Assembly: GCA_009691815.1 (NCBI GenBank)
Contig: SIAL01000012.1
Coordinates: forward strand, 1 to 23,224
Source: Gemmataceae bacterium
GTDB lineage: Bacteria > Planctomycetota > Planctomycetia > Gemmatales > Gemmataceae
Reading direction: 5' to 3'
Length of the DNA stretch: 23,224 nucleotides
The position numbers and the translations under genes are program-made. Shown here piece after piece: positions 15,502-23,224 of the stretch (its first letter is position 1; every line of letters begins with the position of its first letter). The notes beneath the pieces were generated by a model that worked only from the letters and a program-made list of their open reading frames with translations, was not told where the DNA came from and made no database searches.

Positions 15502-16599
15502 CTACCGCATCGGGATGGTTGTCACCCGGAAAATGGTGGTTTGGTGGTAGGTTTCGCCCGGGGAAAGCACCACGCTTGGGAAAGTGGGTTGATTGATAGA
15601 GTCTGGAAAGTGCTGCGGTTCGAGACAGAATCCGCCATGTTTCTTGTAAACCGCTCCGCCTTTGCCTTTGTTAGTACCGTCTAGGAAATTGCCTGTGTAA
15701 AACTGAACACCCGGTTCGGTAGAAAGGACCCTAAGCTGTAATCCGCTATCTCCCCGGACCACGGCGGCGACCTTCAGGGATTTGTCCCCAACAGGGCGAT
15801 TCACAACAAAATTGTGATCGTAACCGACTGGTTCCCCTTTGAGTTCCGCAAACCTTGCGCCAATCTTTTGGGGAGTGGTGAAATCAAGGGGTGTACCCTT
15901 AACCGTTTCGATTTTGCCTATGGGAATGAGGGTATCATCGACCGGGGTGTAATTGTCCGCGTCCAACCGAACGGTGTGGCCAAGGATGTCCCCACTGTTG
16001 TGTCCGTTTAGGTTAAAGTAGCTATGGTGGGCCAAATTGATCGGGGTGGCCTTGTCCGTGGTGGCGCTAAACTCGAGTTTCAGGCCGTTATCCTCTTCCA
16101 AGGTATAGGTAAGGGAAACATCGAGGTTTCCTGGGTAGCCTTCCTCGCCGTCTGGACTTTTGTACTTAAAATTGATGGCCGTCTTGCCTTCAACCGGGGT
16201 GGCTTTCCAAAGGACTTTGTCAAATCCCTTAAGTCCGCCATGAAGGGCATTGGGCCCGTTGTTTTTTGCCAGCTGGTAGGTTTTTCCTTCTAACTGAAAG
16301 GTGGCCTTGGCAATCCGGTTGCCCACCCGGCCCGCATTGGATCCAAAATAGGGGTGACCCTTGAGGTAGTCTTCAAGCCTGTCAAACCCAAGGGCGATGT
16401 CGATCTTGTTCCCTTTGGCGTCTGGCACAATCCAATCGGTAACGATGGCACCATAGTCCATGATCTTTACAACGACGCCATTTTTGTTTTTGAGGGTATG
16501 GCGTTGTACGACCGTATCGTCAATTTTGCCGAATGGTTCGCTAGTAATCTGATTCATGCTCAGTCCCGTAAGTGATACAAAAAGGATTGCGAAAGCCAT
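15502..16599 (-). CDS. galM: Aldose 1-epimerase (mutarotase), probably exported
   Basis: GalM interconverts the alpha and beta anomers of galactose, glucose and related aldoses. ATG at 16599 has AGGAG 8 nt upstream; the frame extends further only through unsupported sequence. The 365-residue product begins with a hydrophobic MAFAILFVSLTGLS segment resembling a signal peptide, so the enzyme is probably periplasmic. Catalytic positions are visible: His120 (NALHGGLKGFD), His192 (NLAHHSYFNL) and the general-base Glu327 (GFCLEPQHFPDSINQP), with the substrate-binding loop YDHNFV. The gene stands alone, without other Leloir genes nearby. Its ~216-bp downstream spacer shows no clear element. Confidence 0.93.
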   Translation of the reverse strand: MAFAILFVSLTGLSMNQITSEPFGKIDDTVVQRHTLKNKNGVVVKIMDYGAIVTDWIVPDAKGNKIDIALGFDRLEDYLKGHPYFGSNAGRVGNRIAKATFQLEGKTYQLAKNNGPNALHGGLKGFDKVLWKATPVEGKTAINFKYKSPDGEEGYPGNLDVSLTYTLEEDNGLKLEFSATTDKATPINLAHHSYFNLNGHNSGDILGHTVRLDADNYTPVDDTLIPIGKIETVKGTPLDFTTPQKIGARFAELKGEPVGYDHNFVVNRPVGDKSLKVAAVVRGDSGLQLRVLSTEPGVQFYTGNFLDGTNKGKGGAVYKKHGGFCLEPQHFPDSINQPTFPSVVLSPGETYHQTTIFRVTTIPMR

Positions 16600-17247
16600 A
16601 ATAAAGGCTCCTAGATAAGGGCTAGGGATTGGGAATAGCGCTTCAGAAAGGTTAGAATTTTGGGGGAAAAAATCCATAGTGCCCATTCAAATCCAAGGGC
16701 GGTAGGGGAATCCGGAAACTGACACCCTTAACAGAAATGATCAATGGTTGAATGTTCGATGGGAAAGGCCATGAAATGCCTATTCATTGGGTTGGCCTAC
16801 CTGGCCCAAGGAAGACAATTGACCACCTCAATTAGGCAAGGTGTTCTAAGGAATCCTGCTTCGGTGATTTGGGTTTTAAGGCGGTTAGGATGTACCAGAA
16901 ACCATTCCAAACAATCCCAAAGGAGCCCCATTCACGGGAAAATGGATTTTTAAGTGAAAAAAAGAGAAGGGAGAGGGGCCTTATTAATTAAAGTCCAAAG
17001 AGCGGATTCGCAGGGCAAGGTAGGGCCAAACGCCCTGTTTCCCGCTGTTTTTGAGGCTTTACCGCGAAAACTGCCATATTTCATACCTTATTATATCTTG
17101 TTATATCGAGCAATTGTTAACATTTGCCCCTTGAAATCACCAACCAACCTTGATGTTTTGCCCATTTTGTGCTAGGCTTCGGGTGGATTAAAGTGTACTT
17201 GCTCCTGATTTGTATCGCCCTCCTTCCTTTTGAATGGGGCTAATCGC
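16600..17247. other. Long intergenic region between divergent galM and pseudokinase genes
   Basis: About 650 bp with no supported gene. Two open frames of ~70 codons (16744-16953 and 16954-17175) have no ribosome sites, no domain signs and atypical composition, and I leave them out. The part from ~17075 to 17130 is markedly A+T-rich. A weak promoter-like pair, TTGATG (17150-17155) and TAGGCT (17173-17178) with 17-nt spacing, lies ~70 bp before the kinase-like gene. No tRNA or riboswitch was recognised. Confidence 0.5.
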
Positions 17248-19236
17248 ATGGCTGTCATCCTGTCCAAGTTGGCTCAAGAACCCCTTCCGGTCGTCCTTCC
17301 CGCAGGTTGGATGGTGAATGGGTCACCGTTTACCGATGGTTTGACCCAATCTTGGAAGGTCCACAGCGACCGGCAAGGCGATGGCATTCTCAAACATTAC
17401 AAAGGATGGAATCTGGCGCCTGATGAAATTGGAGAGTTTAAGGATTGGTTTTCCAAACGCCGCATTCATCACCCAGGCTGGCCGAATGAATTGGCCACTG
17501 GGATTACCAAGGGTATTCCGTGGGTGATTGAGCAGACAAGGACCGGGGATTTCCTTGGGGCCAGAATGGCAAAATTGGGCCGCCCCGCCATCAAAGCCAC
17601 CATTCAATTGGGTATTCAACTTTCCCGAATCCTTGAGTTGGCCCATCAAAACCAATTGGCCCATGGGGCGGTTAGCCCAGGAAATATCCTGATTCAGGAA
17701 AGTGCCTCCGAACCCTGTCTGCTTCTTGAGATAGGGGTCCTTCCCCATGTCCTCCAGGGGGGAATCGGTCGGCTTTTGGCCGTGGTTTCCGATCCGGTTC
17801 ATTTTCGGTTTATGGCTCCCGAAACCCTTGTTGGTCGTGGGGTAACCAACTTTTCGGACCTGTTTTCTCTTGGTTCCCTCCTTTATTGGTCCCTTACCGG
17901 GGAGGTTCCCTATGCGGGGGAAACCCCTGAAGAAATCCTCGCCAACCACTCTTTAAAAGCTCCCCGGACTCCCCCTGAACTGCGAATGGGGGTTCCTCAG
18001 GGTCTTTCCCAATTGGTGATGCGAATGCTTTCCCTCCAGCCGGGCCACCGACTCAAATCGATGGCGGAGGTGGCCTCCACCCTTGAGCGGCTTTCCAAAG
18101 TGGAAGCTCAAGCCCCACCCGATGCCGGGTTCGAGGTGAATTCACAAAAGAGTCGGCCCGCCATGGGTCCCGCCGAAGTGTTAAAGGCGGAAATGGATGC
18201 GTTGGACAAACATCTTTTCCAGCATCCGGGCGACGGGAGCTGCCTTTTCAAAAAAGCCGTTGTGCTTCATAAATTGGGCTGCCTTGCCAAAGCCGTCGAG
18301 GTGTGCAAATCCGCGATTAGCCACAATCCCCGTTTGGGTCATGCTTGGCAGTTGGAAGGACAATTGCTTTTGGAGATGGACGAATCGAGAAAATCGTTGG
18401 ACATTTGGAACCGTTTAAGTGCAGCCATTCCCACCAACGCCTTTTTCCACCTAAGGCGGGCCAAGGCCCATATTCAGCTTCATGAGTTGGACATGGCTAC
18501 CACGGCCATCGCGGAAGCGGTCAAAGCGGATCCGAACTTTCCCGAAATATCCCTGGTTCTGGCGGAACTTCTTAAGGTGCAAAAACGGTTTGAACCCGCC
18601 CTCGACGAATTGGAAAAAATCCTTAAGAACCAGCCCAATCAACCCGATGCCCTTTGCCTTAGGTACGAGATAAAAGTGCGACAAAAAGATCAAAAGGGTG
18701 CTTTGGCGGATCTGTGTGCGGCGGTGAAAGCGAATCCCGATCACATCCCCTCTCGCAGCGCAAAGTCTAGGCTTTTAATTGTGATGAAACGGGCGGAAGA
18801 GGCCACCGAGGATATCGATGACCTAATCAAACGCCAACCGGATTGTCTTGATCATAGGTTGCTTCGCATTCAACAGCGATTGAAGACCGGGGATCCGACG
18901 ACGGCTCTGGACGATGCGGAATATATGGCCAAGGATGCCAAGCCGGGCGATGAGATACTAAGATACAAGGCATGGCTTTTAGCGACCATTAGTAATGGTG
19001 ACCTAAGGGATCCGAAAATGGCACTTGAAATTGCCCGGGAAGGTTGCGAAGCAACCGGTTGGGCGGATCCTGATTGGTTGGAATCCGTGGCGGCGGCCTA
19101 TGCCGCTTCTAACCAGTTCGAGGGAGCCATCGGTTGGCAGACAAAAGCGCTCCAAATTCTTGATGATTGTGCTTTGCCCGAACAAAAAGCGAGGCTTGAC
19201 CAATACAAGTCCCACAAACCGTTTCGGCTCCGTTGA
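17248..19236 (+). CDS. Ser/Thr kinase-fold (pseudokinase) protein with C-terminal TPR array
   Basis: A 662-residue protein. Residues ~25-285 have the layout of a Hanks-type kinase: ILKHYKG with a candidate beta3 Lys (Lys49), LAHGAVSPGNILI in the catalytic-loop position (about 137-149), RFMAPETL (187-194), FSDLFSLGSLLYWSLTGEVPY (202-222) and a closing RLKSMAEV helix. The catalytic-loop HRDxxxxN reads HGAVSPGN, so the proton-acceptor Asp is Ala141, and DFG reads EIG (161-163). It is therefore probably catalytically dead, although nucleotide binding is possible. From ~315 to 655 there are about nine TPR-like helical repeats (for example AWQLEGQLLLEMDESRKSL). No transmembrane segment is seen. ATG 17248 has GGGG 7-8 nt upstream; a TTG at 17230 is less likely. 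A scaffold role is inferred. Confidence 0.85.
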   Translation: MAVILSKLAQEPLPVVLPAGWMVNGSPFTDGLTQSWKVHSDRQGDGILKHYKGWNLAPDEIGEFKDWFSKRRIHHPGWPNELATGITKGIPWVIEQTRTGDFLGARMAKLGRPAIKATIQLGIQLSRILELAHQNQLAHGAVSPGNILIQESASEPCLLLEIGVLPHVLQGGIGRLLAVVSDPVHFRFMAPETLVGRGVTNFSDLFSLGSLLYWSLTGEVPYAGETPEEILANHSLKAPRTPPELRMGVPQGLSQLVMRMLSLQPGHRLKSMAEVASTLERLSKVEAQAPPDAGFEVNSQKSRPAMGPAEVLKAEMDALDKHLFQHPGDGSCLFKKAVVLHKLGCLAKAVEVCKSAISHNPRLGHAWQLEGQLLLEMDESRKSLDIWNRLSAAIPTNAFFHLRRAKAHIQLHELDMATTAIAEAVKADPNFPEISLVLAELLKVQKRFEPALDELEKILKNQPNQPDALCLRYEIKVRQKDQKGALADLCAAVKANPDHIPSRSAKSRLLIVMKRAEEATEDIDDLIKRQPDCLDHRLLRIQQRLKTGDPTTALDDAEYMAKDAKPGDEILRYKAWLLATISNGDLRDPKMALEIAREGCEATGWADPDWLESVAAAYAASNQFEGAIGWQTKALQILDDCALPEQKARLDQYKSHKPFRLR

Positions 19237-19342
19237 TTTAACACGGTCTATGTTTCCTAGCCAAGATCACGATAAAAAACCGGGGCAGGACCGGGTAAGC
19301 TAGGGGTACGGGCGGAGAAACTAGGGTTAACCAAATGTGGGA

Positions 19343-20566
19343 TTATTCGTTTAGTTCGTTGGGTCTGTCCCCAGAATTGCCCAAAACACAGTCGTCACCA
19401 TCCAACCCGGCCCTCTTGCTAAAATGGCGATTGAGGTAAATATCGTCCCCGGATTGACCAATATTGCGTTGATTTCTAAAGCGAACATTCCCTCCGAGAT
19501 ACAATACATTTTGCCCTCGCCCGGAATGGTTGGGACTGTTGTGGCTGGCTCGGTGATGGCCCGAATCAGCCATCAAGGGATGCCTATCCCCAGCGCGCAG
19601 GTCGAAGCCACCATGCTGGCCATTTTTTCCCATATGTCCCAGCGAATAGCTGTAATTGCCACCCATCCCTTGAACTACTTCGCACCATTGGGCACGGTCG
19701 TTTTTATAGAGGTGGTCGAGGGTTTGAAGCGAGGGAAAGATGTGGGTCGGATATTTTTCGATGCCAACGGGGCAGTCCACATGCAAGGTTTTCGGGTTGG
19801 CAAAGCCGTTCTCCACAAGAAGGGGGGCATAGATTCCGGCAACGGATCGAGAACCCTTTAAATCGGGTTTGGGCAGTTGATTATTTTTGAAACTAGCAAA
19901 GGTGGCCACACCTCGCCAGATTTGGGCCAGGTTGTTTTGACACTCTAGGTCCTTTTGGTTTTGCCTTTGGTGAAGAATCGCCGGCCAAATCACCCCACCA
20001 AACATAATAAGGATCCCGGCGGCGGCAAACAGGTCCGCCCTCAAGCCCCATGAACGGCGCAATCTTGGATCGTAATCCCGTGAAAGGGGCGGGGCGGCGG
20101 GCATGGTGCGGCTGACGCTTGTTCGCACATGAAGGATCGTTTTTCGGGCCAAACCACTGGGGGCCTGAATGGGAGCGCGGTCGCTTCGAAGGGCTTTTTG
20201 GGAAATCGCCAATCGTTTGAATAGGCTTTTGGCGATAGGGTTATTTTCGATTTCTTTTTTTGCTAGGGTCATTTCCCCTTCATCAAGGGCTTGAATCGCA
20301 AACCCGGCAATATCGGCATCAAGCGCAGCTTGGGCCTGATTTTCACGAATCAGGGCAAGGGCTTTTTTTGCGAGACCCCTTGGGGCTTCAATGGGCGATC
20401 GATCGGCCTCAAGAGGTTCCAAAAGTCGCCGTGTTTTGGTTAATACGGTCTGATAAACGGCGTCACCCTCGATTTGTGCGCGGACCTCTTGCGATTCGGA
20501 TTCCTCAAGTATACCCATGGCAAAGCCAAGGATATCGGGTTTCCTAATACCGTCAGAATCGCTCAT
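19343..20566 (-). CDS. Putative anti-sigma-like membrane protein with duplicated N-terminal module and DUF1559-like C-terminus
   Basis: A 407-residue protein that follows the ECF sigma gene at 21 nt (ATG 20566; TTG 20584 would leave 3 nt). Two copies of one ~63-residue module lie at 12-74 and 86-148; compare ILGFAMGILEE..RSPIEAPRGLAKK with IAGFAIQALDE..RAPIQAPSGLARK. One transmembrane helix is at ~177-198. Just after it, LECQNNLAQIWRG and FKNNQLPKP match the pseudopilin-like start of DUF1559 proteins, and the end NHSGRGQNVLYLGGNVRF is a degenerate H-X9-DG motif with Gly for Asp. Its place in the sigma operon suggests it binds the sigma factor with its cytoplasmic repeats and senses outside the membrane. 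No zinc-finger anti-sigma motif is present, so that role is inference. Confidence 0.72.
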   Translation of the reverse strand: MSDSDGIRKPDILGFAMGILEESESQEVRAQIEGDAVYQTVLTKTRRLLEPLEADRSPIEAPRGLAKKALALIRENQAQAALDADIAGFAIQALDEGEMTLAKKEIENNPIAKSLFKRLAISQKALRSDRAPIQAPSGLARKTILHVRTSVSRTMPAAPPLSRDYDPRLRRSWGLRADLFAAAGILIMFGGVIWPAILHQRQNQKDLECQNNLAQIWRGVATFASFKNNQLPKPDLKGSRSVAGIYAPLLVENGFANPKTLHVDCPVGIEKYPTHIFPSLQTLDHLYKNDRAQWCEVVQGMGGNYSYSLGHMGKNGQHGGFDLRAGDRHPLMADSGHHRASHNSPNHSGRGQNVLYLGGNVRFRNQRNIGQSGDDIYLNRHFSKRAGLDGDDCVLGNSGDRPNELNE

Positions 20567-20587
20567 GGAGAAATAATCCGTCAATGG

Positions 20588-21244
20588 TTAAAAGTCTTTA
20601 TCGGACCGGCTGCCTACTTTGGTTTTCGCCAAGCCGGGCAGGAATTCCTGTAGTTTCAATAATGCCGAATGGAGGCGGCTCTTTATGGTGCCCAAAGGCA
20701 TATCCAATATTTCGGCGATCTCTCTGTATTTCAGGCCCTGATAATAGGCCAAGATTAATACCTCACGAAAAATCACCGGCAGTTGGTCCACCGCGTGGCG
20801 GACCGCTTCTTGGGATTCGCTCCAGTCCATGCTTTCGGCGGGATCCACCTCGTGGCCTTCAAGCATTTCCGCCAAGCGATTCGTTTCTCCCTCGCCATCG
20901 CCGAAACCTCTTGTTTCCTCAAGGCTAAGGTGTTTATGCCGATTCTGCTTGCGCAAGGCGTCGATCGCTTGATTGGTCGCAATCATGTAAAGCCATGGCT
21001 TAAAGGAACGGCCTTTGTCGAATTGTTTCCCTTTGGTCCAGACTTGCAAAAAGGTGTTTTGGAAAACATCTTCTGCCAAGGCCGCGTTACGGGTGTATCG
21101 GCTGAGATATCCGAAAAGCTCATCCTCATAGCGATGAACTAGCGTATCAAACGCCCCAGAATCTCCCTGTGCCATGCGCAAAGCAAGGTCCTCGTCGGAA
21201 AACCGTGTGGTTCGTATCCACGAATCCGCCACGAAACTCTCCAC
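20588..21244 (-). CDS. RNA polymerase ECF-type sigma factor
   Basis: A 218-residue sigma-70 factor of the extracytoplasmic function class. Region 2 spans ~18-100 (LVHRYEDELFGYLSRYTRN; AEDVFQNTFLQVW; FKPWLYMIATNQAIDALRKQNR). Region 4 spans ~147-205 (VDQLPVIFREVLILAYYQGLKYREIAEILDMPLGTIKSRLHSAL), which binds the -35 element. An acidic linker lies between them. The start is GTG at 21244 with AAGGA close upstream; an ATG at 21172 would truncate region 2. It lies 41 bp after metG, so it may be partly co-transcribed with it, and it is followed by the putative membrane anti-sigma gene. Confidence 0.95.
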   Translation of the reverse strand: MESFVADSWIRTTRFSDEDLALRMAQGDSGAFDTLVHRYEDELFGYLSRYTRNAALAEDVFQNTFLQVWTKGKQFDKGRSFKPWLYMIATNQAIDALRKQNRHKHLSLEETRGFGDGEGETNRLAEMLEGHEVDPAESMDWSESQEAVRHAVDQLPVIFREVLILAYYQGLKYREIAEILDMPLGTIKSRLHSALLKLQEFLPGLAKTKVGSRSDKDF

Positions 21245-21285
21245 TTCCTTCCGTACGAGTACGGCACCTAAAAGGTTCGATAAAA

Positions 21286-22848
21286 TCAGGTCTCATTTTC
21301 CGCTTTTGCCTGAAGCCGAGGGAATAGCGGTTTAACCTTCCCATTTTCAGTGGGGGCCAAAACGCGGAGTTCTCCCGGCGATTGGGCAAACTGGGAAGCA
21401 TGAGCTGGTGTTATCCTATCCCATGCTTGGTCAAAACTAAAGCTTTCATACAGGGTTTGGGCAACTTTTGGCAAGAATGGCTTTAGGAGGATCGAGACGA
21501 CCCGGATCGGTTCCACAAGATCGCGCAAAACTAGGGCAGCTGCCGAAAGGTCAGTTTTTACCAAACTCCAAGGGGCCATTTTGTCCGCATGTTGGTTGGC
21601 GGGCACCAAAACCTCGGCCCAAAGGAGTTGCAGGGCTTGATTATAGCGAAGCCCTTCCATGTGCCCGGTCCAAATCTCCACAATTTCTTGTCGTGTCATC
21701 ACCCCCAGCCAGCAAGTCGGGGTTTCCATGGGGGGCAGGGCTCCGCCAAAGTTTCGGCCTATCAACCCAACTACCCTGCTATAAAGGTTACCCAAATTGT
21801 TTGCCAGATCCGCGTTGTATACCTCGATGAAACGCCTGTAGGAAAAGTCCCCATCTCCGGGGTAGGGGCATTCCCTTAAGAAGTAATAGCGAAACGCATC
21901 CGGGCCCACTTCCTTGAGAAGATCCATAGGTTCGACCACATTGCCAATGGTTTTGGACATCTTCTCGCCTTTGTGATGGACGAAACCGTGGCCAAATACC
22001 CGTTTGGGTGTGGCGATTCCCGCCGCCATACACATGGCCGGCCAAAGCGCGCAATGAAAACGGGTAATGTCCTTGCCAATCACATGGAGGTCTGCCGGCC
22101 ACCATTTCGAAAAAAGCGATTCATCAAAACCGTAGCCAATGGCAGTGATGTAATTGAGTAGGGCGTCAAACCAAACATAGATGGTAAACTCCGGGTCAAA
22201 GGGAACACGAATCCCCCAAGTTTCGCCGCTTCGGGTAATGTTCACATCCTTGAGTTCGGTTTCGACAAGGTTGAGCACCTCGTTGTGGCGACTTTCTGGT
22301 TGGATAAAATCAGGGTTTTCCCGGTAAAAATCGAGGAGTTTCTCTCGAAAGGTGCTAAGGGCAAAAAACCAGCACGGTTCCTGCCGACGGACCGCCTTGG
22401 CGTTATGGGTCGGGCAACATTGGTTACCATCCAACTCTCTGTCGGATTTGAACGACTCGCATCCATTGCAATACCAGCCCTCATAACTGCCCTTGTAAAT
22501 ATGGCCATTGTCTTTGACTTTTTGAATGAAGGCCTGGCAACCCTTGTGATGGCGCTCCTCGCTGGTTTGGATAAAGTCGGTAAAGCTCAGGTCAAGTGCT
22601 CGCCACACCTCTTTGAATTGGTCCGCCATGGTGTCGCAATAGGCTTTGGGATCTTGGCCAAGTTCTTCCGCCCTTTTGGCGACCTTTACGGTGTTTTCGT
22701 CGTTCCCCATGAGGAAAAAGACTTCATTTCCCAACATCCGCTGAAAGCGAGCTTGGGCATCCGCCCCGATTTTTTCAAACGCGGTTCCGATGTGGGGGCG
22801 ACTGTTGGGATAGTCGATGGCGGTGGTCATAAAAAAGCGTTTGGACAT
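21286..22848 (-). CDS. metG: Methionyl-tRNA synthetase
   Basis: MetRS charges tRNA-Met with methionine. The 520-residue class I synthetase has the HIGH motif as HIGT (19-22) and KMSKT at 296-300. One zinc knuckle is made by Cys127, Cys130, Cys144 or Cys145, and His148 (YCNGC...CCPTHNA), like the short Thermus-type enzymes. The anticodon-binding helical domain covers ~350-500 (YNADLANNLGNLYSRVVGL). The C-terminal tRNA-binding extension of longer MetRS forms is absent. ATG 22848 has GGAAGG 5 nt upstream. The stop is TGA. The protein looks complete. Confidence 0.97.
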   Translation of the reverse strand: MSKRFFMTTAIDYPNSRPHIGTAFEKIGADAQARFQRMLGNEVFFLMGNDENTVKVAKRAEELGQDPKAYCDTMADQFKEVWRALDLSFTDFIQTSEERHHKGCQAFIQKVKDNGHIYKGSYEGWYCNGCESFKSDRELDGNQCCPTHNAKAVRRQEPCWFFALSTFREKLLDFYRENPDFIQPESRHNEVLNLVETELKDVNITRSGETWGIRVPFDPEFTIYVWFDALLNYITAIGYGFDESLFSKWWPADLHVIGKDITRFHCALWPAMCMAAGIATPKRVFGHGFVHHKGEKMSKTIGNVVEPMDLLKEVGPDAFRYYFLRECPYPGDGDFSYRRFIEVYNADLANNLGNLYSRVVGLIGRNFGGALPPMETPTCWLGVMTRQEIVEIWTGHMEGLRYNQALQLLWAEVLVPANQHADKMAPWSLVKTDLSAAALVLRDLVEPIRVVSILLKPFLPKVAQTLYESFSFDQAWDRITPAHASQFAQSPGELRVLAPTENGKVKPLFPRLQAKAENET

Positions 22849-22942
22849 CGGAACCTTCCGGAGAAAAATACTGTTTAGGCTATTCTAGTTGGAAACAGGT
22901 CTCCGAAAAGCAGGCGATTTGTTGGCCCCCCGGGGCTAAAAG

Positions 22943-22980
22943 TTAGGACTTACGCAGTTCCAGGCTAAGCCTAGCGGAAC
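22943..22980. repeat. Insertion-sequence-like end (TTAGGACTTACGCAG) plus adjoining hairpin
   Basis: TTAGGACTTACGCAG at 22943-22957 resembles terminal repeats I recall from several bacterial insertion sequences. It is joined to a hairpin pairing 22957-22961 with 22976-22980 and 22962-22965 with 22969-22972. No partner end or transposase is visible in the window, so this is only a suspicion of a mobile-element remnant or boundary. Confidence 0.3.
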
Positions 22981-23028
22981 CAAGGATTGGCCCGGAAAGC
23001 TCTAACAGCATCCTGAATAACCCTGGCC

Positions 23029-23068
23029 TTGGTGGCAGCCCAATTGTATTGGTGGCAGCCCAATTGTA
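23029..23068. repeat. Perfect tandem duplication, two 20-bp copies
   Basis: TTGGTGGCAGCCCAATTGTA occurs at 23029-23048 and again, identically and without a gap, at 23049-23068. Each copy contains the imperfect palindrome TTGG...CCAA. It lies outside any supported gene. Confidence 0.9.
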
Positions 23069-23224
23069 ACCGGTAGGAAAGCACTATTTTTCGAAGACCA
23101 AGAATGCTGACGCGAGGGGTGAATCTTAACCGCCGTTCTTTTTTAATCTCTTATGAACCCGATTCCGACCTTGATGGTGCCATCATTGACCGGGTACCTT
23201 GACGCACCTCGCACATCGTGATAG

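Larger units (their letters stand above)
22849..23224. other. Gene-poor right edge of the window
   Basis: No coding region I can recognise in 376 bp. It contains the metG leader, a GCCCC/GGGGC palindrome near 22925-22936, an insertion-sequence-like end at 22943-22957, a hairpin at 22957-22980 and a 20-bp tandem duplication at 23029-23068. A minus-strand frame entering from the right edge ends near 23147; its short product resembles nothing I know. Confidence 0.5.

Noticed and set aside
17150..17178. TTGATG and TAGGCT with 17-nt spacing as a sigma-70 promoter for the pseudokinase gene
   Set aside because: Only about half of the consensus positions match; noted in the intergenic entry but not called as a feature.
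17323..17949. A 208-codon minus-strand open frame opposite the pseudokinase
   Set aside because: Its product has no domain features, and the plus-strand frame shows kinase and TPR features throughout.
23107..23202. A 32-codon plus-strand frame near the right edge
   Set aside because: Too short, no ribosome site, and no recognisable similarity.

Overview
The window looks like a chromosomal segment of a planctomycete (Planctomycetota). Pointers are an adjacent DUF1549/DUF1553 and DUF1501 pair, a membrane protein ending in a DUF1559-like (H-X9-DG) domain beside an ECF sigma factor, a DUF11-repeat surface protein, a plant/chlamydia-type enoyl-ACP reductase, and a kinase-like protein fused to TPR repeats. 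G+C is intermediate by eye and was not computed. The organism cannot be named from this alone.

Layout. Positions 1-314: 3' end of an IS630-type transposase followed by a strong hairpin. 341-1728 (minus): a ParA-like ATPase overlapping ybeY. 1874-3739 (plus): an ABC-2 transporter (ATPase, then permease). 3774-7682 (minus): a secreted DUF11-repeat protein, holA (DNA polymerase III delta) and pdxA (vitamin B6 synthesis); holA and pdxA overlap by ATGA. 7893-10168 (minus): an MFS exporter and fabI, with a good intrinsic terminator after fabI. 10467-11024 (plus): a Tat-exported thioredoxin-fold protein whose frame is interrupted only by one TGA, placed exactly where the first cysteine of its CxxC site should be. 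11042-13926 (minus): the overlapping DUF1549/1553 and DUF1501 pair. 14111-16599 (minus): a secreted aldose 1-epimerase, a NYN-domain protein, thioredoxin and a strong bidirectional terminator. 17248-19236 (plus): a kinase-fold/TPR protein lacking the catalytic residues. 19343-22848 (minus): metG, an ECF sigma factor and a putative membrane anti-sigma protein. 22849-23224: no recognisable gene, but a perfect 20-bp tandem duplication and an insertion-sequence-like end.

The most interesting item is the gene at 10467-11024, best read as a candidate selenoprotein with a U-I-P-C active site. Both halves are in the same frame, the TGA sits on the catalytic position, the thioredoxin fold continues intact afterwards, and an RNA hairpin with a GGUUC apical loop can be drawn 29 nt downstream, in the range expected for bacterial SECIS elements. 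TGA is an ordinary stop for holA, metG and the kinase-like gene here, so genome-wide reassignment is not the explanation. A recent nonsense mutation is the main alternative.

Other points of note are the pseudokinase-TPR protein, the membrane protein with a duplicated N-terminal module beside the sigma factor, a YbeY with Asp in place of the third metal-binding His, and a thioredoxin with an extra Cys after the cis-proline. No tRNA, rRNA or CRISPR array was seen.
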